From positions 1 to 12,231 of the forward strand of contig JBIOYL010000182.1 of assembly GCA_044870185.1 (NCBI GenBank): a stretch of 12,231 nucleotides of DNA. The letters are read 5' to 3'. Positions 1-7,346 of this stretch are shown here, one piece after another. The notes under the pieces were generated by a model, which did no database searches, was not told where the DNA came from, and worked only from the letters and a program-made list of their open reading frames with translations. The position numbers and the translations under genes were made by a program. Origin of the DNA: JBIOYL01 sp044870185 (GTDB lineage Bacteria; Actinomycetota; CALGFH01). The first letter of the stretch is position 1; each line of letters starts with the position of its first letter.

Positions 1-515
1 ACGTCGGCGACGCCGATGACGTCGCCGGCCTGCAGGCGGTCGACGCCGCGGACGGCGGGCACGTCGACCAGCCAGCCGCGGGTGACGATCTGGGGAATGG
101 TCTCGGCACCCAGCCGGTTGGTGCCCCAGGGCTCGGCGAGCTCGGCGACGGTCCAGCCGTTGTAGCCGCGGTCGCCGATCTGCAGGTGGTTGAGTGCGTC
201 GAGGTGGGTGCCGAGCTGGGTGGTCGCGGAGACGAGCTCGATCACCCAGTTGACATTGTTGTCGCCCAGCCCGGTCGGACCCGTGCCGTCCGGGTCGGCG
301 TTGACGTGGTGGGCGGTGGTCACCAGCAGCTGGCGGAAGTGGCGGCCGGGGAAGACGGGGACGTGCTCGTCGAGGATGCGCCCGAGGTCGTAGAGCCGGC
401 CGTCGCGCACCAGCGCCAGGGCTTGGCGGCGCTTGGCGTCGGTGATGTGGTTGAGCATGCCGTGCTGGTCGTCGGCGCCGAACGGTGACGGCCACCAGTG
501 CTCGTCGACGGTCAC
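1..515 (-). CDS. Cyclase-family (kynurenine formamidase-like) metal hydrolase, 3' end outside window
   Basis: The first 171 residues are visible; the gene runs off base 1, so the C-terminus is missing. I read it from a GTG at 515-513, preceded by an AGGA-type ribosome binding site. Near residues 102-110 lies GTHLDALNH, which matches the GTHxDxxxH metal-binding signature of the putative cyclase family (PF04199), including bacterial kynurenine formamidase and isatin hydrolase. H104, D106 and H110 would be metal ligands. The N-terminus (DEHWWPSPFGADDQHGMLN) resembles the long actinobacterial cyclase-family proteins, not the short KynB enzymes. These enzymes hydrolyse amide, lactam or ester-like bonds; the substrate here is unknown. 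It lies 40 bases downstream of a glucose dehydrogenase gene, so a role in opening a sugar lactone is possible but purely inferred. The family call is fairly sure; the substrate is not. Confidence 0.82.
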   Translation of the reverse strand, partial: MTVDEHWWPSPFGADDQHGMLNHITDAKRRQALALVRDGRLYDLGRILDEHVPVFPGRHFRQLLVTTAHHVNADPDGTGPTGLGDNNVNWVIELVSATTQLGTHLDALNHLQIGDRGYNGWTVAELAEPWGTNRLGAETIPQIVTRGWLVDVPAVRGVDRLQAGDVIGVAD

Positions 516-555
516 GAGGTCCTGCCTTTCACGCGGCGGCGTTCACGGTGGCGGT

Positions 556-1365
556 TCACTCCGACGACCAGGGCTCGCGGAAGTCCGCGTACAGGGTCAG
601 GCCGCCGTCGACGAACAGCGTCTGGCCGGTGATGTAGGCGGCGTCGTCGGAGGCCAGGAAGCAGGTGATGCCGGCCATCTCGTCGGCGGTGCCGGCGCGG
701 GCCATCGGGATGTGCCGTTGGACCTGCTCCCGCTTGACCGGATCGTCCACCCAGGCCCGGTTGATCGGCGTGATCGTGGCGCCGGGTCCGATGCCGTTGA
801 CCCGGATGCCCCGCTCGGCGTACTCCAGCGCCAGCGTGGTGGTGAGGTTCTGCATCCCGCCCTTGCTGACCGAGTAGCCCAGGTAGCCGGGCTTGGGGAT
901 GCGCTGGTGGACGCTGGAGATGTTGATCACGACGCCGGGCGTGTCGGTGGCGAGGAACCGGCGGATGGCCTGGCGGGCGCACAGGAACGCGCCGCGCAGG
1001 TTGACGGCGAGGACCTTGTCGAAGTCGCTGCTGGTCAGCTCGTGAGAGGGCCGGGAGACCTGGATGCCGGCGTTGTTGACCAGCACGTCGAGGCCGCCGA
1101 GCTCGCCGACGGCCTGGTCGACCATGCGCACCACGTCGTCTTCGCTGGAGACGTCGCCTCCGACGAGCACGTCGCGGACGCCTTCCTGCTGGACCTTGCG
1201 GACGCAGGCGTGCACCTGCTGTTCGGTGTCGGCGGCCTCCTGCGGCTGGCGCAGGTAGTTGATGGCGACGTTGGCGCCGTACTCGGCGAAGCGCACGGCG
1301 ATGGCCTGGCCGATGCCGGAGCTGCCGCCGGTGACCAGCACGTTCTTGCCCTTGAGTCCTCGCAT
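556..1365 (-). CDS. Glucose 1-dehydrogenase, SDR family
   Basis: A 269-residue classical short-chain dehydrogenase. It has the Rossmann motif TGGSSGIG at 12-19, NNAG at 97-100, and a catalytic triad readable as S151, Y164 and K168 (YSVSK). It follows the Bacillus glucose 1-dehydrogenase pattern closely: the ISSVHQRIP segment, the SKGGMQ stretch after the catalytic lysine, LALEYAERGIRVNGIGPGA, TPIN, and TLFVDGGLTLY near the end. The expected reaction is oxidation of beta-D-glucose to glucono-1,5-lactone with NAD(P)+, in the cytoplasm. NYLR after the second strand resembles the NYR of dual-cofactor enzymes, so cofactor preference is uncertain. It is slightly longer than the usual 261 residues because of extra residues around 47-60. 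The ATG at 1365-1363 has a strong GGAGGA site. It sits between the GH15 gene (28 bases) and the cyclase gene (40 bases), probably in one operon. Another sugar or alcohol substrate is possible. Confidence 0.85.
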   Translation of the reverse strand: MRGLKGKNVLVTGGSSGIGQAIAVRFAEYGANVAINYLRQPQEAADTEQQVHACVRKVQQEGVRDVLVGGDVSSEDDVVRMVDQAVGELGGLDVLVNNAGIQVSRPSHELTSSDFDKVLAVNLRGAFLCARQAIRRFLATDTPGVVINISSVHQRIPKPGYLGYSVSKGGMQNLTTTLALEYAERGIRVNGIGPGATITPINRAWVDDPVKREQVQRHIPMARAGTADEMAGITCFLASDDAAYITGQTLFVDGGLTLYADFREPWSSE

Positions 1366-1393
1366 GGGTTCCTCCTCAGCTCCCGCGCCGGCT

Positions 1394-3253
1394 TCAGGCG
1401 CCGGGGGTGTCGGTGGCCGGGGGCATTGGCGCCGGGGTGGGCTGGCGCTGCTCGGCCTGGCTGATCGCCCAGGCGGCGTTGACCAGCCCGATGTGGCTGA
1501 ACGCCTGCGGGAAGTTGCCGATCATCTCGCCGCTGGCCGGGTCGACCTCCTCGGCGAGCAGGCCGACGTCGTTGGCGAAGGCGGCGGCCCGCTCGAAGGT
1601 CTGCCGTGCCCGGTCGACCTCGCCGGCCAGCGCCTGGGCCTGGGCGAGCCAGAAGGTGCACAGCAGGAACGTGCCTTCGTCGCCCTCCAGCCCGTCGGCC
1701 GCGCGGTAGCGGTAGACCAGGCCACGCTCGTCGGTGAGCCGCTCGGCGGTCGCGTCGATGGTGGCCTTCATTCTGGGATCGTCGCCGGGCAGAAAGCCCG
1801 TGATGGCCAGCATCAGGTTGGAGGCGTCGAGCTCGCCGCTGCCGAACGCCTGGGTGAAGGCGCCGGCCCGCTCGCTCCACCCCCGGCTGAGGATCGCCTG
1901 GCGGATCTCGTCGCGGCTGCTCGTCCAGCCCTCGATGTGCTCCTTGGCGTCCAGGTGGTCGGCCAGGGCGATGGCCCGGTCCAGCGCCGTCCAGCACATC
2001 AGCTTGGAGTACAGGAAGTCGCGCGGGGTGCCGCGGATCTCCCAGATGCCCTGGTCCTGCTCGGTCCAGCGGACCGCGGCGGTGTCGGCCGCCGCCACCA
2101 GGAACCGCTTGGTGGCGTCGTCGAGCTCGCCGAGCTGGTCGACCAGCCGCTGGGCGGCACCCATGAGCTCGCCGTAGACGTCGAGCTGGCGCTGGTTCCA
2201 GGCGCCGTTGCCGACCCGGACCGGGCGGCTGTCCCGCCAGCCCGCCAGGTGGGGCAGCTCCCGCTCGGAAAGGTCGTGCTCGCCGCCGATGCCGAACATG
2301 ATCTGCAGGTCGATGCCGCGGCGGAGCTGGGACGAGGCGGCGCCGGCCAGGTAGCCGAAGAACTTGTTGGCCTCGTCGGGGCAGGCGGCCACCCACAGGG
2401 CCTCCATGGTCAGGCTGGCGTCACGCACCCAGGTGAAGCGGTAGTCCCAGTTGCGCGGCCCGCCGACGCTTTCGGGCAGCGACGTGGTCGGGGCGGCCAC
2501 GATGGCCCCGGTCGGCTCGAACGTCAGCGCCTGCAGCACCCGGCCGGAGTGGTGCACCAGGTGACGCCAGGGCCCCTCGTAGCTCTGGTGCAGCCGCGAC
2601 CACGAGCGCCAGCCCTCGAGCGTGTCGTCCAGGCGCTGGGCGATCTCGTCCTGGCCCCACACCGACGGGGGCGGCTCCCAGCTGCGGGCGTGGTGCAAGG
2701 CGAAGCCGGCGTGCTCGCCGGCCCGCAGGGTGAGCCGCGCGCTCGCCACCGACGCGGCCAGGGCGAGCGGCACCGGCGAGGACAGCACCAGCACGTCGGC
2801 GCCGCCCCGGGCGGCCACCCCGCCGTCCACCGGCGACAGCAGCGGGTGGATGAGCCCGTACTCGGGCCGGGGCGCATAGCTGACCTCCAGCTCCACCGTA
2901 CCCTCGGTGCAGGTCAGGCGGCGCAGCAGCACCCCCGGGGAGCCGGCGCCGAGCTCGTGGCCGCGGTCGTTGCGGCCCACCGCCATGGCGTCGACCAGCA
3001 CGGCCGTGCCGGTCGGGGTGCGGAAGGTGGTCTCCAGCGCCATGGTCTGGTCGAGGTAGCCGCGGGTGGTCCGGGCGTCGCCGACCGGCCGGATCGACCA
3101 GTGGCCCGCGGCGTCGTCGAGGATGCGGGCGAACAGCGCCGGGCCGTCGAAGCGCGGGAAGCACAGCCAGTCGACCGAGCCGTCGCGGCTGACCAGCGCC
3201 GCCGAGCGGCAGTCCGACAGCAGGGCGTAGTCGCCGATGGGAACAGAACTCAT
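1394..3253 (-). CDS. Glycoside hydrolase family 15 protein (trehalase/glucoamylase type)
   Basis: A 619-residue protein with standard bacterial GH15 layout: an N-terminal beta-sandwich (about 1-230, starting with IGDYALLSDCRSAALVSRDG) and an (alpha/alpha)6 catalytic barrel (about 235-600). Signatures are RNWDYRFTWVRDAS at 267-280, the general-acid motif WEIRG with E405, and LLAEEVDP with E568/E569 as the likely general base, followed by GNFPQAFSHIGL (579-590). Family members are inverting exo-hydrolases that release beta-glucose from trehalose or alpha-glucans; mycobacterial trehalase belongs to this class. No signal peptide is visible, so it should be cytoplasmic, which favours trehalose, glycogen or maltodextrin over external starch. 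The ATG at 3253-3251 is preceded by AAGGAG, part of which is the TAA stop of the upstream reductase gene; this suggests translational coupling. The C-terminal 20 residues are a Pro/Thr/Ala-rich tail. Family is certain; substrate is not. Confidence 0.93.
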   Translation of the reverse strand: MSSVPIGDYALLSDCRSAALVSRDGSVDWLCFPRFDGPALFARILDDAAGHWSIRPVGDARTTRGYLDQTMALETTFRTPTGTAVLVDAMAVGRNDRGHELGAGSPGVLLRRLTCTEGTVELEVSYAPRPEYGLIHPLLSPVDGGVAARGGADVLVLSSPVPLALAASVASARLTLRAGEHAGFALHHARSWEPPPSVWGQDEIAQRLDDTLEGWRSWSRLHQSYEGPWRHLVHHSGRVLQALTFEPTGAIVAAPTTSLPESVGGPRNWDYRFTWVRDASLTMEALWVAACPDEANKFFGYLAGAASSQLRRGIDLQIMFGIGGEHDLSERELPHLAGWRDSRPVRVGNGAWNQRQLDVYGELMGAAQRLVDQLGELDDATKRFLVAAADTAAVRWTEQDQGIWEIRGTPRDFLYSKLMCWTALDRAIALADHLDAKEHIEGWTSSRDEIRQAILSRGWSERAGAFTQAFGSGELDASNLMLAITGFLPGDDPRMKATIDATAERLTDERGLVYRYRAADGLEGDEGTFLLCTFWLAQAQALAGEVDRARQTFERAAAFANDVGLLAEEVDPASGEMIGNFPQAFSHIGLVNAAWAISQAEQRQPTPAPMPPATDTPGA

Positions 3254-3262
3254 CTCGGCTCC

Positions 3263-4672
3263 TTACAGTCCGTATGCCAACAGCAGATGCAGCCAGATCT
3301 CGCTGACCGTCGGGAAGGAGGGCACCGCGTGGCGCAGACGGTCGAGCGGGACCTGGCCGACGATCGCGACGGTGGCCGAGTGCAGCAGCTCCTGCAGCGC
3401 CGGCCCGGTGAAGGTGGCGCCCACGACCAGCCGGCGGGCGTCGTCGACCACGAGCTGGCCGGTGCCGGTGATGCCGTTGCCCTGCACGTAGGCGCCGGGC
3501 ACGTCGGCGATGGGCGCGCGCACCACGCGCACGTCGATGCCCTGCGCGCGCGCCTCGGCCTCGGTCGGGCCGACCGCGCACACCTGCGGGTCGGTGAAGG
3601 TCACCCGCGGGACCATGCCGTGGTCGGCCACGTCGCTGACCTCGTCGCGGCCCAGGATCACGTCGGCGGCGATGCGGCCGTGGTACTTGCCCATGTGGGT
3701 GAACGGCGCCCGGCCGTTGCAGTCGCCGATGGCATACAGCCAGCCGCCGTCCACGCCGGCCGCCCGCAGCCGGTCGTCGACCGGGACGGGCTTGCCCGGC
3801 TCCAGGCCGACCGTCTCCAGGCCGAGGTCGGTCGTGGCCGGGTGCCGGCCCACCGCGACCAGGAGCTCGTCGCCGACAAGCTCCCGCCCGTCTTCGAGCA
3901 CGGCCACGACCGGGCCGTCGGGACCCAGGCGGCGGGCGGCGCCCATCCTGGCCCCGGTGACCACGGTCATGCCCTCCCGCTCGAACGCGGCACGGACCTC
4001 GTCGCTGGCGAAGGGCTCCTCGCGGGCGAGCAGCCGGTCGGCGCCTTCGATGACGATGACCTGCTCGCAGCCGAGCCGCCGGAACCCCTGGGCCATCTCG
4101 GCGCCGACCGCGCCGCCGCCGAGCACGAGCAGCCGGCGGGGCAGCTCCTTGGCGCCGGTCACGCCCCGGTTGTCCCACGGCCTGACCTCGCGCAGGCCCT
4201 CGATCGGCGGGATCGCCGGCCTGGTGCCGGTGGCCAGCACGACCGCCTTGCGGGCGGCCAGCCGCCGCGGCGGGCCGGGGGTGGCCTGGTCGGCCGCCTC
4301 GACCTCGACGACGCGCTCGCCGGCCAGGCGGCCGGTGCCGCGCACCAGCTCGATCCCCTCGCTGCGCAGCCAGCCGAGCTGGCCTGCGTCGTTCCAGTTC
4401 GAGGTCATGTAGTCGCGCTGGGCGAAGGCCGCCTTGACGTCGAGCGTGCCGGTGACCGCCTCGGCGGCGCCCGGCACCCGCCGGGCGGCGGCCAGCACGT
4501 CGCCCGGGCGGATCAGGGTCTTGGACGGGATGCAGCCCCAGTAGGAGCACTCCCCGCCGACCAGCTCACGCTCGACGATCGCCACGGCCAGCCCACCGTC
4601 GGCCAGCCGGCCGGCGGCATGCTCGCCCGCCGGGCCGGCACCCACCACGATCACGTCGAACTCGTCCGCCAT
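3263..4672 (-). CDS. Dihydrolipoyl dehydrogenase-like FAD/NAD(P) disulfide oxidoreductase
   Basis: A 469-residue class I pyridine-nucleotide disulfide reductase. From the N-terminus: FAD-binding GAGPAG (11-16), the redox-active pair C42-SYWG-C47 followed by IPSK, ATGTRPAIPPIEG (147-159), NAD(P)-binding GGGAVGAE (185-192), the FAD motif IGDCNG (315-320), and a dimerisation domain ending in PSFPTVSE. In true lipoamide dehydrogenase and glutathione reductase the last motif is HPTxxE with a catalytic histidine; here that position is F453, with E458 kept. I therefore expect a flavin disulfide reductase with a different partner (perhaps low-molecular-weight thiol, quinone or metal) rather than the Lpd subunit of pyruvate dehydrogenase. 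The ATG at 4672-4670 has an AAGGGAG site; the frame stays open 48 codons upstream but that stretch has unlikely composition. The stop lies 9 bases from the GH15 start. Its link to glucose metabolism is unclear; redox balancing is an inference. Confidence 0.85.
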   Translation of the reverse strand: MADEFDVIVVGAGPAGEHAAGRLADGGLAVAIVERELVGGECSYWGCIPSKTLIRPGDVLAAARRVPGAAEAVTGTLDVKAAFAQRDYMTSNWNDAGQLGWLRSEGIELVRGTGRLAGERVVEVEAADQATPGPPRRLAARKAVVLATGTRPAIPPIEGLREVRPWDNRGVTGAKELPRRLLVLGGGAVGAEMAQGFRRLGCEQVIVIEGADRLLAREEPFASDEVRAAFEREGMTVVTGARMGAARRLGPDGPVVAVLEDGRELVGDELLVAVGRHPATTDLGLETVGLEPGKPVPVDDRLRAAGVDGGWLYAIGDCNGRAPFTHMGKYHGRIAADVILGRDEVSDVADHGMVPRVTFTDPQVCAVGPTEAEARAQGIDVRVVRAPIADVPGAYVQGNGITGTGQLVVDDARRLVVGATFTGPALQELLHSATVAIVGQVPLDRLRHAVPSFPTVSEIWLHLLLAYGL

Positions 4673-4894
4673 GCTGCGGCTCCCTTGTCGTTGTGCCTTC
4701 GGCGCCGGGCGCCGGTGTGTGCGTCCGGCGCCGGTGGTCGTTGCACCTGTGCCCTCACCGCTCCACGGCATGCGTGGTCGCGGGGAGGGTTCCTTCCTGG
4801 AGCTCGGCTCGGTCATCGGTCAGTCTCGCAGTCTCGGCCGGCCGGCGTCCGTTACAGCGGGGCCGACGGCCGGCCTCCAGCCGCGCGCCGCGGC
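4673..4894. promoter_or_regulatory. Intergenic region with repeats and weak promoter-like signal
   Basis: This 222-base gap is the largest inside the left block and the likely place for a promoter of the reductase-GH15-glucose dehydrogenase-cyclase operon. On the minus strand TGTAAC (4856-4851) could be a -10 box; the box 17 bases upstream (TGGAGG) is a poor -35. Near the reductase gene GGCGCCGGTG occurs twice as a direct repeat (4708-4717 and 4727-4736, plus-strand orientation), 19 bases apart, as an operator might. No recognised binding motif was found. The promoter call is weak. Confidence 0.25.
4880..4894 (-). terminator. Possible hairpin after 6-phosphogluconate dehydrogenase gene
   Basis: Directly after the TGA at 4897-4895 the transcript can form a perfect 6-bp all-GC stem (4880-4885 with 4889-4894) closed by a 3-base loop. 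There is no U-tract, as is common for actinobacterial hairpins, and GC-rich DNA gives such stems by chance, so this is tentative. Confidence 0.3.
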
Positions 4895-5914
<1,020 letters not shown>

Positions 5915-6010
5915 GCCCTGCTCCTTCGGTCGTGACGGCGTCCTTCGGCAATCCTCACCCTTGCCGGCGACGCGAGCGAGGTCGGGTGTCGGCCCCACGC
6001 CCGGCCGCGC

Positions 6011-6556
6011 TCACCCGTCGGCGAACCCGTCCGCCGGCCAGGGCTTGCCCGCGTAGCGTTCGATGGCCGGGCCGACCGGGGCGGCCACCCGGCCGAACAG
6101 GCCGGCCTCGACGCGCAGGACGCGGGCCGGATGCACGCGTGCGAACGGGTCGTCGCCGAGCAGCGCCGGGCGGTCGCCGTGCTCGACGACGACCGCGCCG
6201 GCGAAGTGCACGCCGTCGCGGACCAGGGTCGAGATCGCGGCACCGGACAGCCAGGCGAGCGCCGCGCGCCTGGCCTGGACCACCGCGGGGTCGTCGAACA
6301 GGGGCGCCACCTCGGGGGGGACCAGCACGAGCGACACCCAGGCCGGCGGGCCGGCCGGGTCGATCAGGCGGGCGTCGACGCGCACGGCGGTACGCACCGG
6401 CTTGCGGCCGCGCGGCCACGCCTGCAGCACCCCGGCCGGGCGGCCGGCCAGGTCGGCCGCCCGGGCGGTGGCCAGCGCCTCCCCGGTGGGCTCGGCCAGG
6501 TGCGCGAGCCAACACCAGCTCACGGCCGGGGGCACCCCCCGGGCCCCGCCGCTCAC
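6011..6556 (-). CDS. Hypothetical protein, 181 aa, coupled to redoxin gene
   Basis: I do not recognise this protein. The GTG at 6556-6554 overlaps the redoxin TGA by the 4-base GTGA arrangement and has a well-placed GGGAGG site, so translational coupling is likely. The reading frame stays open further upstream but that part overlaps the redoxin gene. The N-terminal portion contains VSWCWLAHLAEPTGEAL; the middle has alternating hydrophobic strands (VRTAVRVDARLID, AWVSLVLVPPE) and a small helical segment (ARRAALAWLSGAAISTLV); the C-terminus has VHFAGAVVVEHGDRPALLGDDPFARVHPARVLRVEAGLFGR-type sequence, split here only as a description of charged and hydrophobic alternation. There is no signal peptide, membrane segment or obvious catalytic motif. 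It looks like a soluble alpha/beta protein. Pairing with a redoxin suggests an oxidative-stress or thiol role, which is inference only. Confidence 0.7.
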   Translation of the reverse strand: MSGGARGVPPAVSWCWLAHLAEPTGEALATARAADLAGRPAGVLQAWPRGRKPVRTAVRVDARLIDPAGPPAWVSLVLVPPEVAPLFDDPAVVQARRAALAWLSGAAISTLVRDGVHFAGAVVVEHGDRPALLGDDPFARVHPARVLRVEAGLFGRVAAPVGPAIERYAGKPWPADGFADG

Positions 6557-7059
6557 CGGGGCACCTCCCAGTCGGGCCGGATCGTCCGGGTCACGTCCCG
6601 GAACGCCAGGCGCAGCTCCTCGGCGGTCGGCCGCCCCCAGAACCAGTAGCCGTTCCACACCGAATGGATCCGCAGGTCCGGGAAGAGCAGGAACGACGTC
6701 GGGACGTAGGGGCGGTGCACGGTGTCGGTCGTCTCGACCAGGTCCAGGTCGCGCAGGTAGCGGCGCTCGGCGTCGGACAGGAACGTCCAGCGGGCGCTCA
6801 GCCCGGCCCGGAAGGCCGAAGAGACCTCGGGCGGGTCCACGCTCACCGACACGAACCGCGAGTAGGCGACCTCGGCCTCGTCCTGCAGCCGGACCAGACC
6901 GCGGAAGAAGGCCTGCTCCTTGGGGCACCAGAAGCCGCGGTAGAAGTTGAGGAAGAGCGGGTCGCCGCCGGGCAGGTCGGCCAGACGCCGATGGTTGCCG
7001 GTGTGGTCGGGCAGCTCCAGGTCGGGGAACCGTCGGCCAGGCTGCAGGTCCTGTCGCAT
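6553..7059 (-). CDS. Redoxin / AhpC-TSA-family peroxiredoxin-like protein
   Basis: A 168-residue thioredoxin-fold protein. It starts with the typical redoxin strand and turn (GRRFPDLELPDHTG), then FLNFYRGFWCPKEQ at 36-49 with a single candidate peroxidatic cysteine, C45, and continues with VSVSVDPPEVSSAFR and a C-terminal SFLLFPDLRIHSVWNGYWFWG. FYRGxWCP resembles the PRX-like branch of the AhpC/TSA family. The usual Thr three residues before the cysteine is Gly here, and no second cysteine follows (CPKE instead of CPYC), so a one-cysteine mechanism or non-peroxidase thiol role is likely. The ATG at 7059-7057 was chosen because homology-like sequence begins there; its ribosome site (GACGAG) is weak, and an in-frame GTG at 7110-7108 would add 17 residues of unlikely sequence. 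It is first in a two-gene unit with the 181-residue unknown and is transcribed away from the antiporter. Confidence 0.82.
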   Translation of the reverse strand: MRQDLQPGRRFPDLELPDHTGNHRRLADLPGGDPLFLNFYRGFWCPKEQAFFRGLVRLQDEAEVAYSRFVSVSVDPPEVSSAFRAGLSARWTFLSDAERRYLRDLDLVETTDTVHRPYVPTSFLLFPDLRIHSVWNGYWFWGRPTAEELRLAFRDVTRTIRPDWEVPR

Positions 7060-7158
7060 CTCGTCACCATCCCTGTGCCGGTGCGGGTGGGATCCGCCAA
7101 GAGCTTCCACCAGACCGCTCGGTCGCTGCGTGCTTGGGACATCTTCCCCCGTGAGCGC

Positions 7159-7186
7159 TCGACACCGTCACACGGCCGGGTGTAAC
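7159..7186 (+). promoter_or_regulatory. Candidate sigma70-type promoter upstream of antiporter gene
   Basis: TCGACA at 7159-7164 matches TTGACA at five of six positions. After a 16-base spacer TGTAAC at 7181-7186 matches TATAAT at four of six. Transcription would start near 7193, giving a leader of about 155 bases that contains the 18-base repeats. A 5-base inverted repeat, ACACC (7162-7166) and GGTGT (7179-7183), overlaps it. This is read by eye and may be chance. Confidence 0.3.
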
Positions 7187-7252
7187 GACAGCGCGGCGGG
7201 CGCGGACTGCAGCCTGAACCGACCGGGTGCCGCGTGCACCGCCGTGCCGTGC

Positions 7253-7322
7253 GCGGCACCCGCCGGCCGCGCGGCACCCGCCGGCCGCGCGGCACCCGCC
7301 GGCCGCGCGGCACCCGCCGGCC
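7253..7322. repeat. Tandem repeat, 18-bp unit, 3.9 copies
   Basis: Three identical 18-base units (GCGGCACCCGCCGGCCGC at 7253-7270, 7271-7288 and 7289-7306) are followed by a fourth at 7307-7322 lacking its last two bases. Each junction makes the perfect palindrome GCCGCGCGGC, and each unit contains GCCGGC, so the array can fold on either strand. It lies between the divergent redoxin and antiporter genes, 25 bases before the antiporter start. Confidence 0.95.
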
Positions 7323-7346
7323 CGCACCGCATCCTGTGAGGTCGCC

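Noticed and set aside
3263..4672. Mercuric reductase (mer operon)
   Set aside because: No N-terminal HMA domain, no C-terminal cysteine pair, and no merR/merT/merP/merB neighbours.
4673..4816. 48-residue N-terminal extension of the disulfide reductase
   Set aside because: Disulfide reductases begin just before the GxGxxG motif; the ATG at 4672 with AAGGGAG fits, and the extension is low-complexity and polar.
6557..6928. Longer form (305 residues) of the 181-residue unknown
   Set aside because: The extra part lies wholly inside the redoxin gene in a different frame and is Arg/Pro/Gly-rich, typical of a shadow frame.
7253..7322. CRISPR array
   Set aside because: The repeats are head-to-tail without spacers, only 18 bases long, and no cas gene is present.
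7227..7346. N-terminal extension of the antiporter from a GTG at 7227
   Set aside because: It would translate the 18-base repeats into RHPPAA units before a normal membrane-protein start; the ATG at 7347 has a good ribosome site and begins at the family-like sequence.
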